Below, piece after piece: positions 33,842 to 43,167 of a stretch of DNA of 64,000 nt. The notes beneath the pieces are model-generated. The model saw only the letters and a list, made by a program, of their open reading frames with translations, was not told the origin of the DNA and did no database searches. The stretch is from assembly GCA_017650905.1 (NCBI GenBank), contig JAGCDZ010000001.1, forward strand, positions 1 to 64,000. The letters run 5' to 3'. This stretch comes from Prevotella sp. (GTDB lineage Bacteria > Bacteroidota > Bacteroidia > Bacteroidales > Bacteroidaceae). Each line of letters starts with the position of its first letter. The stretch's first letter is position 1. Made by a program: the position numbers and the translations under genes.

Positions 33842-34588
33842 ATGATGAATTTGTATGTGACGGCTGCAAGCAGAATCGGCTGTGTAAGAAAGAATAATGA
33901 AGATATGGTGCTGGTTGGCAGTTCGTTTATTCGGAATGACGATTTTCGTACCAAGATTGAGCTGGATTCGGAAAAGCGCATCATATTTGCTGTGGCAGAT
34001 GGGATGGGAGGTCATAATAGTGGTGAGGTGGCCAGTAGCGACGCCTTGCACAATCTCCAATTCTTCTTCAACGATATTCCTGCCGGATTAAATGCCGGAG
34101 AACTTAACGAGATGCTGGTGGTTTGGCTGGAGTCCATCAATATGATTATCGACTCCAAAGGGCATGTTGATGAGCAGCATAGGGGTATGGGAACCACATT
34201 GGTAGGAATAGCCTATTATGAGGGCGATTTCTTCTCTATGAATTGTGGTGATAGCCGTCTGTATCGTATGCGTAATGGTTCTTTGCAACAACTGACCAAA
34301 GACCATTCCCTTAATAATATGTTGGGCTCTTCCAAACATTGTAGTATTATTACGAACTGCATCGGGGGCGGTAACAAGAATTCCTATATGGATATCGTCA
34401 GGATGACGGATGATTTCCAGCCCTCAGATATCTATCTGCTTTGCAGTGACGGATTGAGTGATATGCTGAGTGACCAGAAGATAAAAGAAATACTTAAGTC
34501 GGGTGGGGATGCCGATGCCCTCTGCGAGGCTGCTATTGAGGCCGGTGGCTTCGATAATGTCTCTGCCTGTGTGATTGAAGTTGAATGA
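33842..34588 (+). CDS. PP2C-family Ser/Thr phosphatase
   Basis: 248 residues covering a complete PP2C domain: RKNNED near the N-terminus, VADGMGGHNSGE (metal ligands), GMGTTLVG, NCGDSRLY, LCSDGLSDML and GFDNVSACVIE. All metal-binding Asp residues appear present. It closes the five-gene operon and should reverse the phosphorylations made by the kinase. The next gene, metA, begins 16 bp later without a visible terminator, so some read-through is possible. Confidence 0.92.
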   Translation: MMNLYVTAASRIGCVRKNNEDMVLVGSSFIRNDDFRTKIELDSEKRIIFAVADGMGGHNSGEVASSDALHNLQFFFNDIPAGLNAGELNEMLVVWLESINMIIDSKGHVDEQHRGMGTTLVGIAYYEGDFFSMNCGDSRLYRMRNGSLQQLTKDHSLNNMLGSSKHCSIITNCIGGGNKNSYMDIVRMTDDFQPSDIYLLCSDGLSDMLSDQKIKEILKSGGDADALCEAAIEAGGFDNVSACVIEVE

Positions 34589-34604
34589 TTAATTAAATAG
34601 CGCC

Positions 34605-35522
34605 ATGCCGTTAAGATTACCTGACAGATTGCCTGCCATAGATTTATTGAAGCAGGAAAACATATTTGTGATGGACGATACCCGTGCCCATTCGCAGGAT
34701 ATCCGTCCGTTGCGGATTGTGATCCTGAATCTGATGCCGTTGAAGATTACGACCGAAACGGATTTGATTCGTCTTCTTTCCAATACACCTTTGCAGTTGG
34801 AGATCAGTTTCATGAAGCTGAAGAGTCATACACCGAAGAATACACCGATAGAACACATGATGATGTTTTACCGCGACTTCGCAGAGATGCGTCGGGAAAA
34901 ATACGATGGTATGATTATCACGGGCGCTCCCGTAGAGCAGTTGGCATTTGAGGACGTCAGCTACTGGGACGAGATTACGGATATCTTTGCGTGGGCTCGT
35001 ACCCATGTGACGAGTACCTTGTATATCTGTTGGGCCGCTCAGGCAGGTCTCTATTATCATTATGGCATTCCTAAGTATCCGTTGCCGATGAAGATGTTCG
35101 GCATCTTCTCGCAGAGGCCCTCGGATCCCAGACTTCCTATCTTCCGTGGCTTCGACGATGAGTTTATGATGCCCCATAGCCGTCATACGGAGATTCATCG
35201 GGAGGATATCCTGGCTAATCCTGCTTTGAGTTTGATTGCTGAGTCGGATGAATGTGGCGTCAGCGTCGTTATGGCCCGTGAAGGACGCGAATTCTTCATC
35301 ACCGGACATCTGGAGTATGCACCCAATACACTCGACAATGAGTATAAGCGTGATTGTGGCATCCGCGATGATGTGGCACTGCCCAAGAACTATTATCGCA
35401 ATGACGACCCATCGCAGAAGCCTTTGGTGACGTGGCGCTCTCATGCCAATCTCTTCTATACCAACTGGGTGAATTATTATGTCTATCAGGAGACGCCGTA
35501 TAACATCGATGATATTACGTAA
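34605..35522 (+). CDS. metA: homoserine O-acyltransferase (MetA type)
   Basis: 305 residues. Catalytic C142 lies in YICWAAQAGLYYHYG, H235 and E237 in FITGHLEY, matching the positions known for E. coli MetA. The enzyme acylates homoserine, the first committed step of methionine synthesis. Whether succinyl- or acetyl-CoA is used cannot be read from the sequence with certainty; many MetA-type enzymes use acetyl-CoA. Confidence 0.93.
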   Translation: MPLRLPDRLPAIDLLKQENIFVMDDTRAHSQDIRPLRIVILNLMPLKITTETDLIRLLSNTPLQLEISFMKLKSHTPKNTPIEHMMMFYRDFAEMRREKYDGMIITGAPVEQLAFEDVSYWDEITDIFAWARTHVTSTLYICWAAQAGLYYHYGIPKYPLPMKMFGIFSQRPSDPRLPIFRGFDDEFMMPHSRHTEIHREDILANPALSLIAESDECGVSVVMAREGREFFITGHLEYAPNTLDNEYKRDCGIRDDVALPKNYYRNDDPSQKPLVTWRSHANLFYTNWVNYYVYQETPYNIDDIT

Positions 35523-37496
35523 TTGAGAGCGTTAGAACTACTTGCCCCCGCCAAGAATCTGGAATGTGGTATCGCGGCTATTGACCACGGTGCCGATGCC
35601 GTCTATATCGGTGCGTCGCGTTTCGGCGCCCGTGCAGCCGTGGGCAATAGTGTCGATGATATCCGGAAACTCTGCGATTATGCGCATCCCTTTGGCGCGA
35701 AGGTCTATGTCACGGTGAATACCATCATCTACGATGAAGAACTGAAGGCGACGCAACAGCTGCTGACCGATTTGTCAGAAGCGGGAGCCGATGCCATTCT
35801 GGTTCAGGATATGGCCGTGCTTCAGATGATGCAGGGTTTGCCGATGGCGGCGCATGCCTCCACACAGACCGACAACCGTACGGTGGAGAAAATACAATGG
35901 CTGCGCGATGTGGGTTTCTCGCGTGTGGTATTGGCTCGTGAGCTCTCACTCGACGAGATGAGAGAGATTCACAGTCAGGTGCCTGACATAGAGCTCGAGG
36001 TTTTTGTCCACGGTGCCCTCTGTGTCAGTTATTCCGGACTTTGCTACGGCTCGCAGTATTGTTTCGGCCGCAGCGCCAATCGTGGTGAGTGCGCGCAGTT
36101 CTGTCGCATGCAGTTCTCGCTTGAGGATGCGAAGGGGAGGGAAGTGGTGCGCGACCGCTACCTGCTTTCGCTGAAAGACATGAACCGCATCGATTATCTT
36201 GAAGAACTCATCGAGGCCGGAGCAACGTCGTTCAAGATTGAGGGCCGATTGAAGGACCTTTCCTATGTAAAGAACGTCACGGCGGCCTATAGTCAGCGGC
36301 TCAATGCGATTGTGAAGCGTCATCCTGACCAGTATTGCCGCAGCTCGCGCGGCGAATGCAGCTATACCTTCACCCCCGATCTTAACAGAACCTTCAATCG
36401 CGGCTATACCACTTATTTCCTGCATGGTCGTCAAGGACTACGGGAAGGGGAACGTAATTCGGGAATGTCGGACATCGCATCGATGGATACGCCCAAGGCG
36501 ATGGGGGCTTTTGTCGGTACATTGAAGGAAATCCGTGGGCTTTCCTTCAATGTAGCGGGCGTGGCGAGCTTTGCTAATGGCGACGGTCTCTGTTTCCTCG
36601 ACGATAATCGGCAGCTGATAGGTTTCCGGGCCAACAAGGTTGTGGGCAATCGGATTTTTCCGTATCGCATGCCGCAAGGCCTCAAGCCCGGTGTGCGACT
36701 CTACCGCAACAGTGATCAGGAGTTCGACCGTCTGATGTCGAAGACGAGTGCCGAGCGCCGCATTCCTATCAGCCTTTTTTTACGCGCCGTCGATGGAGGC
36801 TTTGAGCTCAGTGCTGCGAACTCCGCGAACAGCCTGAATTACGTGAATCACGGGGACAATCCCAACGATTCCCGTTGCGCTGCTGTCACGGAGACAGTCC
36901 CCAAGATTTATTTCCCTGCAGAGCATCAGCAGGCACAGCGGCCGCAGCGCGAGAACATCGTCCGCCAGCTGACGAAACTCGGCGATACGATTTACACCTG
37001 CTCAGAGGTGGACATCCCCGCCGATTTCAATTACTTCATCCCCAATAGCCTTCTCTCCGATATGCGACGTGCCTTGGTGGAGAAGTTGTCTTCTTCCTCT
37101 CTTGTGTCCATGCGTCCTTCCGGCAGCAAGCCAGCAGGGCAGGAACGAGGAGAGGCGAGGAATTATCTGAAGAAACGCATATCCAGCCTCCCTCCAGCTC
37201 CCTCTCGTTTTGGGGAAAAATGGAGTTACCTCTACAATATCTCCAACCGCCTCGCTTGCGATTTCTATGACGCTTCCAATAAGACGGCCTATGAGCTGAA
37301 CGGCGGCGACGGTCCCATCATGCAGTGCCGTAATTGCATCCGCTATTCCCTCGGCTATTGCGTCAAGCACGGTGGCCAGCGGCCTCAATGGCAGGAGCCG
37401 CTCTCTCTCGTTTTAGGCGACGGTCGACGTTTCCGCCTTGAGTTTGACTGCCAGCATTGCCAAATGAATGTCTATCCATTGCATGATTCATACTAA
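35523..37496 (+). CDS. U32 family peptidase / RlhA-like protein
   Basis: 657 residues from a TTG start directly after the metA stop; the family start ALELLAPAKNLECGIAAIDHGADAVYIGA fits. GALCVSYSGLCYGSQYCFGRSANRGECAQFCR carries the conserved Cys cluster, and SLKDMNRI and FKIEGRLKD follow. The C-terminal CRNC...CDCQHCQ-type Cys residues (QCRNCI, FDCQHCQM) may hold an iron-sulphur cluster. Relatives hydroxylate 23S rRNA (RlhA) or tRNA with prephenate as oxygen source. A Ser/Pro-rich low-complexity stretch at about residues 520-560 looks like an insertion. Confidence 0.88.
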   Translation: MRALELLAPAKNLECGIAAIDHGADAVYIGASRFGARAAVGNSVDDIRKLCDYAHPFGAKVYVTVNTIIYDEELKATQQLLTDLSEAGADAILVQDMAVLQMMQGLPMAAHASTQTDNRTVEKIQWLRDVGFSRVVLARELSLDEMREIHSQVPDIELEVFVHGALCVSYSGLCYGSQYCFGRSANRGECAQFCRMQFSLEDAKGREVVRDRYLLSLKDMNRIDYLEELIEAGATSFKIEGRLKDLSYVKNVTAAYSQRLNAIVKRHPDQYCRSSRGECSYTFTPDLNRTFNRGYTTYFLHGRQGLREGERNSGMSDIASMDTPKAMGAFVGTLKEIRGLSFNVAGVASFANGDGLCFLDDNRQLIGFRANKVVGNRIFPYRMPQGLKPGVRLYRNSDQEFDRLMSKTSAERRIPISLFLRAVDGGFELSAANSANSLNYVNHGDNPNDSRCAAVTETVPKIYFPAEHQQAQRPQRENIVRQLTKLGDTIYTCSEVDIPADFNYFIPNSLLSDMRRALVEKLSSSSLVSMRPSGSKPAGQERGEARNYLKKRISSLPPAPSRFGEKWSYLYNISNRLACDFYDASNKTAYELNGGDGPIMQCRNCIRYSLGYCVKHGGQRPQWQEPLSLVLGDGRRFRLEFDCQHCQMNVYPLHDSY

Positions 37497-37533
37497 AATG
37501 TTCCATTTGTCATCCATATCGGTCCGGTTACTC

Positions 37534-38496
37534 ATGCGCAACCTGTTATGCATGATGCTTTTTGCGTTTTGCATGGCGCTTTGCGGTTGTTACAACCAGG
37601 GCCCGATTACACCTGACGCATGGAACCTCACCGAAGAGCAACTCGATTCCATCTCGTTTTATACCACCCACCACTATACGCAAGGCTACAATTTCGTTGT
37701 CAGTAGCGATTCGCTGAAGATCCTCGAGCAGCAGAATGAGATGATGCCCGTACCCGATCTTCTCACGGCGGAGGTCACGGCCGGTGATGAGACGATACCG
37801 ATGCTCTTGCTGGTGGATTCAATCACACTCCGTCGTCACGAGCATCTCGTGGTGGCTGATATCCGCACCGTGCCGACGGACTCCATCGACAGTGTCTGGG
37901 TGAAGGTGGCGCGCGACCAGCTCACCTTCGGCTGGGTGCGCGAGTCTGATCTCTTGTCGGCGGTGTCGCCCGACGATCCCATTAGCCAGTTTATCGATTT
38001 CTTCTCCGATTCCCACCTGCTGATATTTCTCGCCTTCTGCGCGCTTGTTGGCGGAGCCTACGGTTTGCGACGTCTGCTGCGCAAGGGCGCGAAGATTGTG
38101 CATTTCAACGACATCCCCTCGTTCTATCCCACGCTGCTTTGCGTGCTCGTGGCGGCATCGGCGGTGCTCTACAGCTCCATCCAGCTCTTCGCGCCGGAGA
38201 TGTGGCGACACTTCTATTATCATCCGTCGCTCAATCCCTACGCGCTGCCGTGGCATCTCGGGCTGTTTGTCATCTTCGTCTGGTCGCTGCTCATCGTGGC
38301 GTTGGCAACGGTTGATGATATCCGCCACCATCTCTCGCTGGGTGAGACGATACTCTATCTTGGCGGTCTGGCGGCCGTATGCGCTGTGAATTACGTCGTA
38401 TTCAGCGTCACCACCTTATATTATATAGGCTATCCGCTGCTGATTGCCTACATTGCGTTTGCCATTTACCGCCTTTCCCTGCAAAAATCCATATAA
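37534..38496 (+). CDS. membrane lipoprotein with SH3-like region and four transmembrane segments
   Basis: The start at 37534 is chosen because a lipoprotein signal (MRNLLCMMLFAFCMALCGC) begins there; earlier in-frame ATGs at 37468 and 37498 are possible. The first half is soluble, with a stretch like an SH3-type module (VWVKVARDQLTFGWVRESDL). The second half has about four hydrophobic spans (LLIFLAFCALVGGAYG, LLCVLVAASAVLYSS, LGLFVIFVWSLLIVALA, ILYLGGLAAVCAVNYVVFSV). Family not recognised beyond being found in Prevotella-like genomes. It follows the U32 gene closely and may share its transcript. Confidence 0.7.
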   Translation: MRNLLCMMLFAFCMALCGCYNQGPITPDAWNLTEEQLDSISFYTTHHYTQGYNFVVSSDSLKILEQQNEMMPVPDLLTAEVTAGDETIPMLLLVDSITLRRHEHLVVADIRTVPTDSIDSVWVKVARDQLTFGWVRESDLLSAVSPDDPISQFIDFFSDSHLLIFLAFCALVGGAYGLRRLLRKGAKIVHFNDIPSFYPTLLCVLVAASAVLYSSIQLFAPEMWRHFYYHPSLNPYALPWHLGLFVIFVWSLLIVALATVDDIRHHLSLGETILYLGGLAAVCAVNYVVFSVTTLYYIGYPLLIAYIAFAIYRLSLQKSI

Positions 38497-38526
38497 ATGA
38501 GGATTGCACGAGTCGGGAAAAATGTG

Positions 38527-38534
38527 TACCTTTG
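38527..38534 (+). promoter_or_regulatory. -7 box TACCTTTG of the M28 peptidase
   Basis: Consensus match, 27 bp before the ATG at 38561. Confidence 0.7.
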
Positions 38535-38560
38535 CACCCGGAAAAGTTAAAATGTAAAAG

Positions 38561-39856
38561 ATGGGAATAATATCTATGGTAGAGGTAAAAGTTAAATGGG
38601 TAATGGTTTTACCCTTTTACCTTTTTATCTTTTTACCTATAAGTGCCCAAAGGCAGGACGACATGCGTCAAGCGGTGGAATATCTGGCTTCACAGGAACT
38701 TGGAGGTAGATACCCTGCTACTATTGGTGATACCCTTGCCTCGGAATTCATAGTAGGCAAACTCCGTGGTTTGAAGTTCAAGCCAGTTGTCAAAGCAAAG
38801 AAGGAAAAAGGTTTCTATCATGACTTCACATATGGGAAGGAAGTGGAGCGAACCACCCATAACATCATTGCTGTTCTTCCAGGAAAAGACAAGCGTCTGA
38901 AGAACGAATACATTATTGTTGGTTCACACTATGACCATTTGGGCTTGGGAGGTAAGAATTCCGGTTCACGCCGTCCAGACACTTTGGGTGTACACCCCGG
39001 TGCAGATGATAATGCCAGCGGTGATGCTGTGGTACTCGAACTGGCTAAATATTTTAAAAAGGTACGCGCGAAAAGAAGTATCATCTTCGCCTTCTTTGGC
39101 GCTGAGGAGCAGGGGCTTGTTGGTTCGAAGGCTTTTCTTGAGTGGATGAAGCAGAATGATAACAAGCGCATCAATCTCCCGAAGGATAAAAATGGTCTTG
39201 TGGCTATGGTCAATCTCGATATGGTGGGACGTATGCGCGATCAGGCCATGAGTGTTTCAGGTACAGGTACAAGTTCCACCTTCAAGGCGATGGCTGAGCA
39301 GGTGGCTGAACAGACTCACCTGAATATCAGTTGTACGCCTGATGGCTATGGTCCCAGCGATCATGCCTCGTTCGTCGCTGCCGATATCCCTGTGCTCTTC
39401 CTTACGACAGGTGGTCACATGGAGTATCACACCCCCGACGATGTGCCTTCCACCTTGAATTACGATGGTATGCAGCAGACCTTAGCGTTCTCGCAGGAAC
39501 TGATTACCCGACTGGCAAACATGCCCGATACACCTGATTATATCAGTGTGCCCAGCAGCAATACCATGAAGCATGCCAATTTTAAGGTCACTTTAGGTCT
39601 CATGCCTGATGTCATGGGAGCCAGTCGTATCCCAGGTCTTCGTGCTGATATTGTGGTGGCTGGAAAACCTGCCCATGAAGCAGGTATCCGTAGTGGCGAC
39701 ATCATTCAGGAAATCGATGGTAAGCCCGTTAAGGATATTAATGAATATATGGAACGCTTGTCGGAACTTGAGCCTGATACCACGATTCCTGTGAAGGTGC
39801 TTCGGGGCGAGGCATTGATCACATTCCAAGTTCACCTTAAACCCGCAAAGAAATGA
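38561..39856 (+). CDS. M28 family metallopeptidase with PDZ domain
   Basis: 431 residues. Signal peptide ends near PISAQ; in-frame ATGs at 38561 and 38576 are both possible. The M28 zinc motifs are present: GSHYDHLG, HPGADDNASG, FFGAEEQGL, NLDMVGR and GPSDHASFV. Residues about 340-425 form a PDZ domain (GLRADIVVAGKPAHEAGIRSGD region). It is an exported aminopeptidase. The signal-peptide DNA is made of near-heptameric ttttacc-type repeats (about 38607-38637). The last bases overlap the start of the next gene. Confidence 0.9.
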   Translation: MGIISMVEVKVKWVMVLPFYLFIFLPISAQRQDDMRQAVEYLASQELGGRYPATIGDTLASEFIVGKLRGLKFKPVVKAKKEKGFYHDFTYGKEVERTTHNIIAVLPGKDKRLKNEYIIVGSHYDHLGLGGKNSGSRRPDTLGVHPGADDNASGDAVVLELAKYFKKVRAKRSIIFAFFGAEEQGLVGSKAFLEWMKQNDNKRINLPKDKNGLVAMVNLDMVGRMRDQAMSVSGTGTSSTFKAMAEQVAEQTHLNISCTPDGYGPSDHASFVAADIPVLFLTTGGHMEYHTPDDVPSTLNYDGMQQTLAFSQELITRLANMPDTPDYISVPSSNTMKHANFKVTLGLMPDVMGASRIPGLRADIVVAGKPAHEAGIRSGDIIQEIDGKPVKDINEYMERLSELEPDTTIPVKVLRGEALITFQVHLKPAKK

Positions 39857-40638
39857 AGAAATCTGTCTATTGGTTTTTGGCGATTGTCATTACGTTGGTA
39901 TTGAGTATCTACCAGCGCATGACGGGGCCTACTTATCCCAAGCGGTTGACGGTGGAGCTGAATGGTGAGCATTATAAGATAAAACTGCCCAGAAGTGGTG
40001 TGCAACACGATGAGATTGTGACACTGAAAGGTATACCCTTTGATGTCAACTCACAAATACATTACCGTCGTTATCCCACAACAAACGACTACACTACAGC
40101 AGATTTCGTTTGGAAAGACAGCGCGTGGCAGGCAGCCTTGCCTGTACAACCCGTTGCAGGAAAACTTCAGTATTATATCACCGTGGGGGGAAAGGATTAC
40201 GCTGCAGATGAACCTGTCGTGATACGATTTCGCAACGATGTGCCTGCCAGTATCCTGGTGCCACACATCCTGTTGATGTTTGCTGCCATGCTGTTTGCCG
40301 TCTATACGTTCTTGTTGGTTGTGACGCACAGGGAATACCGTCGTTGGCTGAAGATCACGGTGGGCACTTTGTTTGTGGGTGGATTCATCCTGGGTCCACT
40401 CGTTCAGCATGCGGCTTTCGGCCCTTGGTGGGCAGGATTCCCTTATGGTACAGATCTTACCGACAATAAGACACTCATATCCTTCCTGTTCTTTATGGTT
40501 GCGCTTGCTACTTTGAAGTGGAAGTACAACAAGTGGGTGGTCGGTCTGGCGGTATTGGTTATGATTGCCATCTTCAGTATTCCCCACAGCACCTACGGGT
40601 CAGAGTTTGATTATACCACACAACAATTAAAAAGATAA
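39853..40638 (+). CDS. conserved membrane protein of unknown function
   Basis: 261 residues. An N-terminal hydrophobic span (YWFLAIVITLVLSIYQ) is followed by a beta-rich extracytoplasmic domain (residues about 25-130). Four or so membrane spans follow (ILVPHILLMFAAMLFAVYTF, VGTLFVGGFILGPLVQ, SFLFFMVALATL, VVGLAVLVMIAIF). Family not recognised by name. It overlaps the M28 gene by 4 bases, so the two are coupled. Confidence 0.75.
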   Translation: MKKSVYWFLAIVITLVLSIYQRMTGPTYPKRLTVELNGEHYKIKLPRSGVQHDEIVTLKGIPFDVNSQIHYRRYPTTNDYTTADFVWKDSAWQAALPVQPVAGKLQYYITVGGKDYAADEPVVIRFRNDVPASILVPHILLMFAAMLFAVYTFLLVVTHREYRRWLKITVGTLFVGGFILGPLVQHAAFGPWWAGFPYGTDLTDNKTLISFLFFMVALATLKWKYNKWVVGLAVLVMIAIFSIPHSTYGSEFDYTTQQLKR

Positions 40639-40659
40639 ATAATTAAAAAGGTAAAAAAG

Positions 40660-41145
40660 ATGAAAATCAGGAGTTTAATGACAATGACGTTGGCTGCAGT
40701 AGCCTTCGTGTTTAGTATGAGTTCATGTAGTAGTAATGATGATGAGCCAGAAATGGCTGTCGCTGATCAGGTAGTAGGTTCCTATACAGGTACTGAGGTC
40801 CTCACAGTGATGGGCGAGGCTGATGAGAGTATTGAGACATTCGAGTTTACCAAAGCTTCAGATGTATCTGTTGACGTGACTCTTCCCAAATACGGTGAGG
40901 GCATGATGACGGTTCCTGCACTTCCTGTGAAGGGTATCATGCTGACCAAAAGTGGCAATACCATTACTGGCAAACTCGCCAAGTATGAGGGTACAGTGAA
41001 AACTGCCGATGGGGCGGAGAAGGCCTATACCGTGAGTGATCTCACCGTCATCTTCAGCGACAAGACTGTTGTCGTGACGTTTACGCAGAAGTACGGCAAT
41101 ATGCCCTTTGCCTTTGAAGGTCAGTTTACAGGTACGAGGAAGTAA
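40660..41145 (+). CDS. calycin-like domain lipoprotein
   Basis: 161 residues. Lipoprotein signal with lipobox SMSSC, then a beta-rich domain of the calycin-like family common in Bacteroidales (VVGSYTGTEVLTVMG start, FEGQFTGTRK end). Such lipoproteins often accompany TonB receptors for haem or metals. The next gene is a TonB receptor starting right at this gene's stop, so the pair probably acts together at the outer membrane. The ligand is unknown. Confidence 0.75.
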   Translation: MKIRSLMTMTLAAVAFVFSMSSCSSNDDEPEMAVADQVVGSYTGTEVLTVMGEADESIETFEFTKASDVSVDVTLPKYGEGMMTVPALPVKGIMLTKSGNTITGKLAKYEGTVKTADGAEKAYTVSDLTVIFSDKTVVVTFTQKYGNMPFAFEGQFTGTRK

Positions 41146-43167
41146 GTGGTGACCGCGTATTTAGCTAACAGAATCTCACAATCCCTTTTAGCAGGCGTGG
41201 TGTTGGCCATGCCTGCTATCCATCTCTCTGCACAGTCTTTACGCGACTCTATAGAGCTCGAGCCGGTTGTGATTACGGCCTCCCATACGCCTAAGGCGCT
41301 GAAGGATGCCCCTGTCGTTACCCGTCTCATCACGCTTTACGACATTAAGATTACCGATGCTACCAATATTCAGGACATGCTGACGCAGGAGATCCCGGGC
41401 CTGGAGTTCGGCTTCGCCATGAGTCAGGAGACATCGCTCAACATGAGCGGTTTTGGTGGCAACGCCGTGCTCTTCCTCGTCGATGGCGAGCGCATGGCAG
41501 GCGAAACGATGGACAATGTCGATTACAACCGCATGAACCTCGATAATGTTGGTCGTATCGAGATTGTGAAAGGTGCTTCGTCGGCGCTCTATGGCTCCAA
41601 TGCCGTTGGAGGCGTGGTCAACATCATCAGCCGCGAGAATCTGGAGCCCTGGACCGCCAATGTCAATTCCCGCTATAATTCCTTCGGACATGAATGGCGC
41701 AATGGTGCCGGTTTTTCTTTTAACACCAGGAAATGGAACTCCCAAACCAGTTTCCAACATACCAAGATCGATCCTGTCGATCTGCCTAAGCCTTACTCTT
41801 CTGAGGAGATTGCCATCGAACTGATGAAGAAGGCGCAAGGCTTACCTTACGACGAGTCTGTACTGAATGATGATTCCAATCTGAGCCGTCTCTATGGACA
41901 GAAGACTTACAACGTCAAGGAACGACTCACATGGCGTGTTACGGAGAAACTGACACTTGTAGGCAGGGGTGGCTATTTCTTCCGCACCAGCGAACGCGAT
42001 ACTTATGACTATCATTTCAATGGATATAGTGCAGGACTGAAAGGACGGTACGCCTGGGATTACGCCCGTCATCTCGAACTGTCATACGCATATGACCAGT
42101 ACGACAAGGCCAATTTTCAACCCGACGGTACACGGACCCACGATCACGACTACAGCAATCGGCAACAGGTGGTCCATGCGCTCTACCATCATCCGTTTGG
42201 TAAGAACAGTCTGATCCTTGGTGCCGATTATATGCATGACTATTTGTCCACTTATCAGTTTATTGACAACACCAGCCACGCCCAGGATATTATCGACGGC
42301 TATGCCCAGTTCGACTGGAACATCACCGACCGACTCAACATTGTGGGTAGTGTCCGCTATGATTATTTCTCAGCCTCTGCTCAGAAAGCCTTTACAGAGC
42401 GCCTTGCCGTTGTGTATAAATATCCGTGGATGACCTTCCGCGCCAATTATGCCAGTGGTTTCCGGGCCCCCACTCTCAAGGAGATGTATATGCACTTCGA
42501 CATGGGTAATATGGGCTATATGATCATCGGAAATCCTGATTTGGAGCCTGAGAAGAGCCATAATTTCAATCTCGCCGTCGAGCGGACGAATCGCATCCGT
42601 AACAGTGGATTCCTAGATGGACGCTACAACTTTACCCTGATGGGTTACTGCAATAGCTTCGACAAGCGTATCACCACCATCGAAGGTCCTGTTTATAATG
42701 GCATGGAAAGCGCCCTTTACGCCAACGAGGACGGCATCACCGTCTGGGGCGTGGATGTCAGCCTGGGTCACATCTGGGATTGTGGATTTTCGCTCAAAGT
42801 AAACTATTCATGGATGCACGAAACGGGCAACGTTTATTACTCCGACTTCTATCAGCCCCGTTCACACTCCATGACCTGGCGGATAGGCTACGATCATCGC
42901 TTCTCACGCCACTATGCACTCAATGCAGCACTCTCCGGGCGCAGTCAGGGCAAGCCCCAGTCGGGTCGCACGGATGTCGATCAGGGTTACACCATCTGTC
43001 GCCTGATGCTTCAGCATCATCTCTGGCGTGGCATCCATCTCAACACCGCCGTCGATAACCTCTTCAACTACAAGCCGAAGTCTTATTACTATTCTTCCCC
43101 GCTCACCACAGGAATATCCTTCAGTGTTGGATTGTCTGTTGATTTGGATACTAAGATTAGATTTTAA
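41146..43167 (+). CDS. TonB-dependent outer-membrane receptor
   Basis: 673 residues from a GTG directly after the lipoprotein stop. A signal peptide ends near HLSAQ. A TonB-box-like ELEPVVITA stretch follows, then a plug domain (DMLTQEIPGLEF..., SALYGSNAVGGVVNIISR) and a 22-strand barrel ending in SFSVGLSVDLDTKIRF. It is shorter than SusC proteins and lacks their extra N-terminal domain, so haem, metal or vitamin uptake is more likely than glycans. Its 3' end overlaps the convergent hemW gene by 11 bases. Confidence 0.9.
   Translation: MVTAYLANRISQSLLAGVVLAMPAIHLSAQSLRDSIELEPVVITASHTPKALKDAPVVTRLITLYDIKITDATNIQDMLTQEIPGLEFGFAMSQETSLNMSGFGGNAVLFLVDGERMAGETMDNVDYNRMNLDNVGRIEIVKGASSALYGSNAVGGVVNIISRENLEPWTANVNSRYNSFGHEWRNGAGFSFNTRKWNSQTSFQHTKIDPVDLPKPYSSEEIAIELMKKAQGLPYDESVLNDDSNLSRLYGQKTYNVKERLTWRVTEKLTLVGRGGYFFRTSERDTYDYHFNGYSAGLKGRYAWDYARHLELSYAYDQYDKANFQPDGTRTHDHDYSNRQQVVHALYHHPFGKNSLILGADYMHDYLSTYQFIDNTSHAQDIIDGYAQFDWNITDRLNIVGSVRYDYFSASAQKAFTERLAVVYKYPWMTFRANYASGFRAPTLKEMYMHFDMGNMGYMIIGNPDLEPEKSHNFNLAVERTNRIRNSGFLDGRYNFTLMGYCNSFDKRITTIEGPVYNGMESALYANEDGITVWGVDVSLGHIWDCGFSLKVNYSWMHETGNVYYSDFYQPRSHSMTWRIGYDHRFSRHYALNAALSGRSQGKPQSGRTDVDQGYTICRLMLQHHLWRGIHLNTAVDNLFNYKPKSYYYSSPLTTGISFSVGLSVDLDTKIRF

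Noticed and set aside
34644..35444. 266-codon minus-strand frame opposite metA
   Set aside because: Shadow frame; metA has exact catalytic residues on the plus strand.
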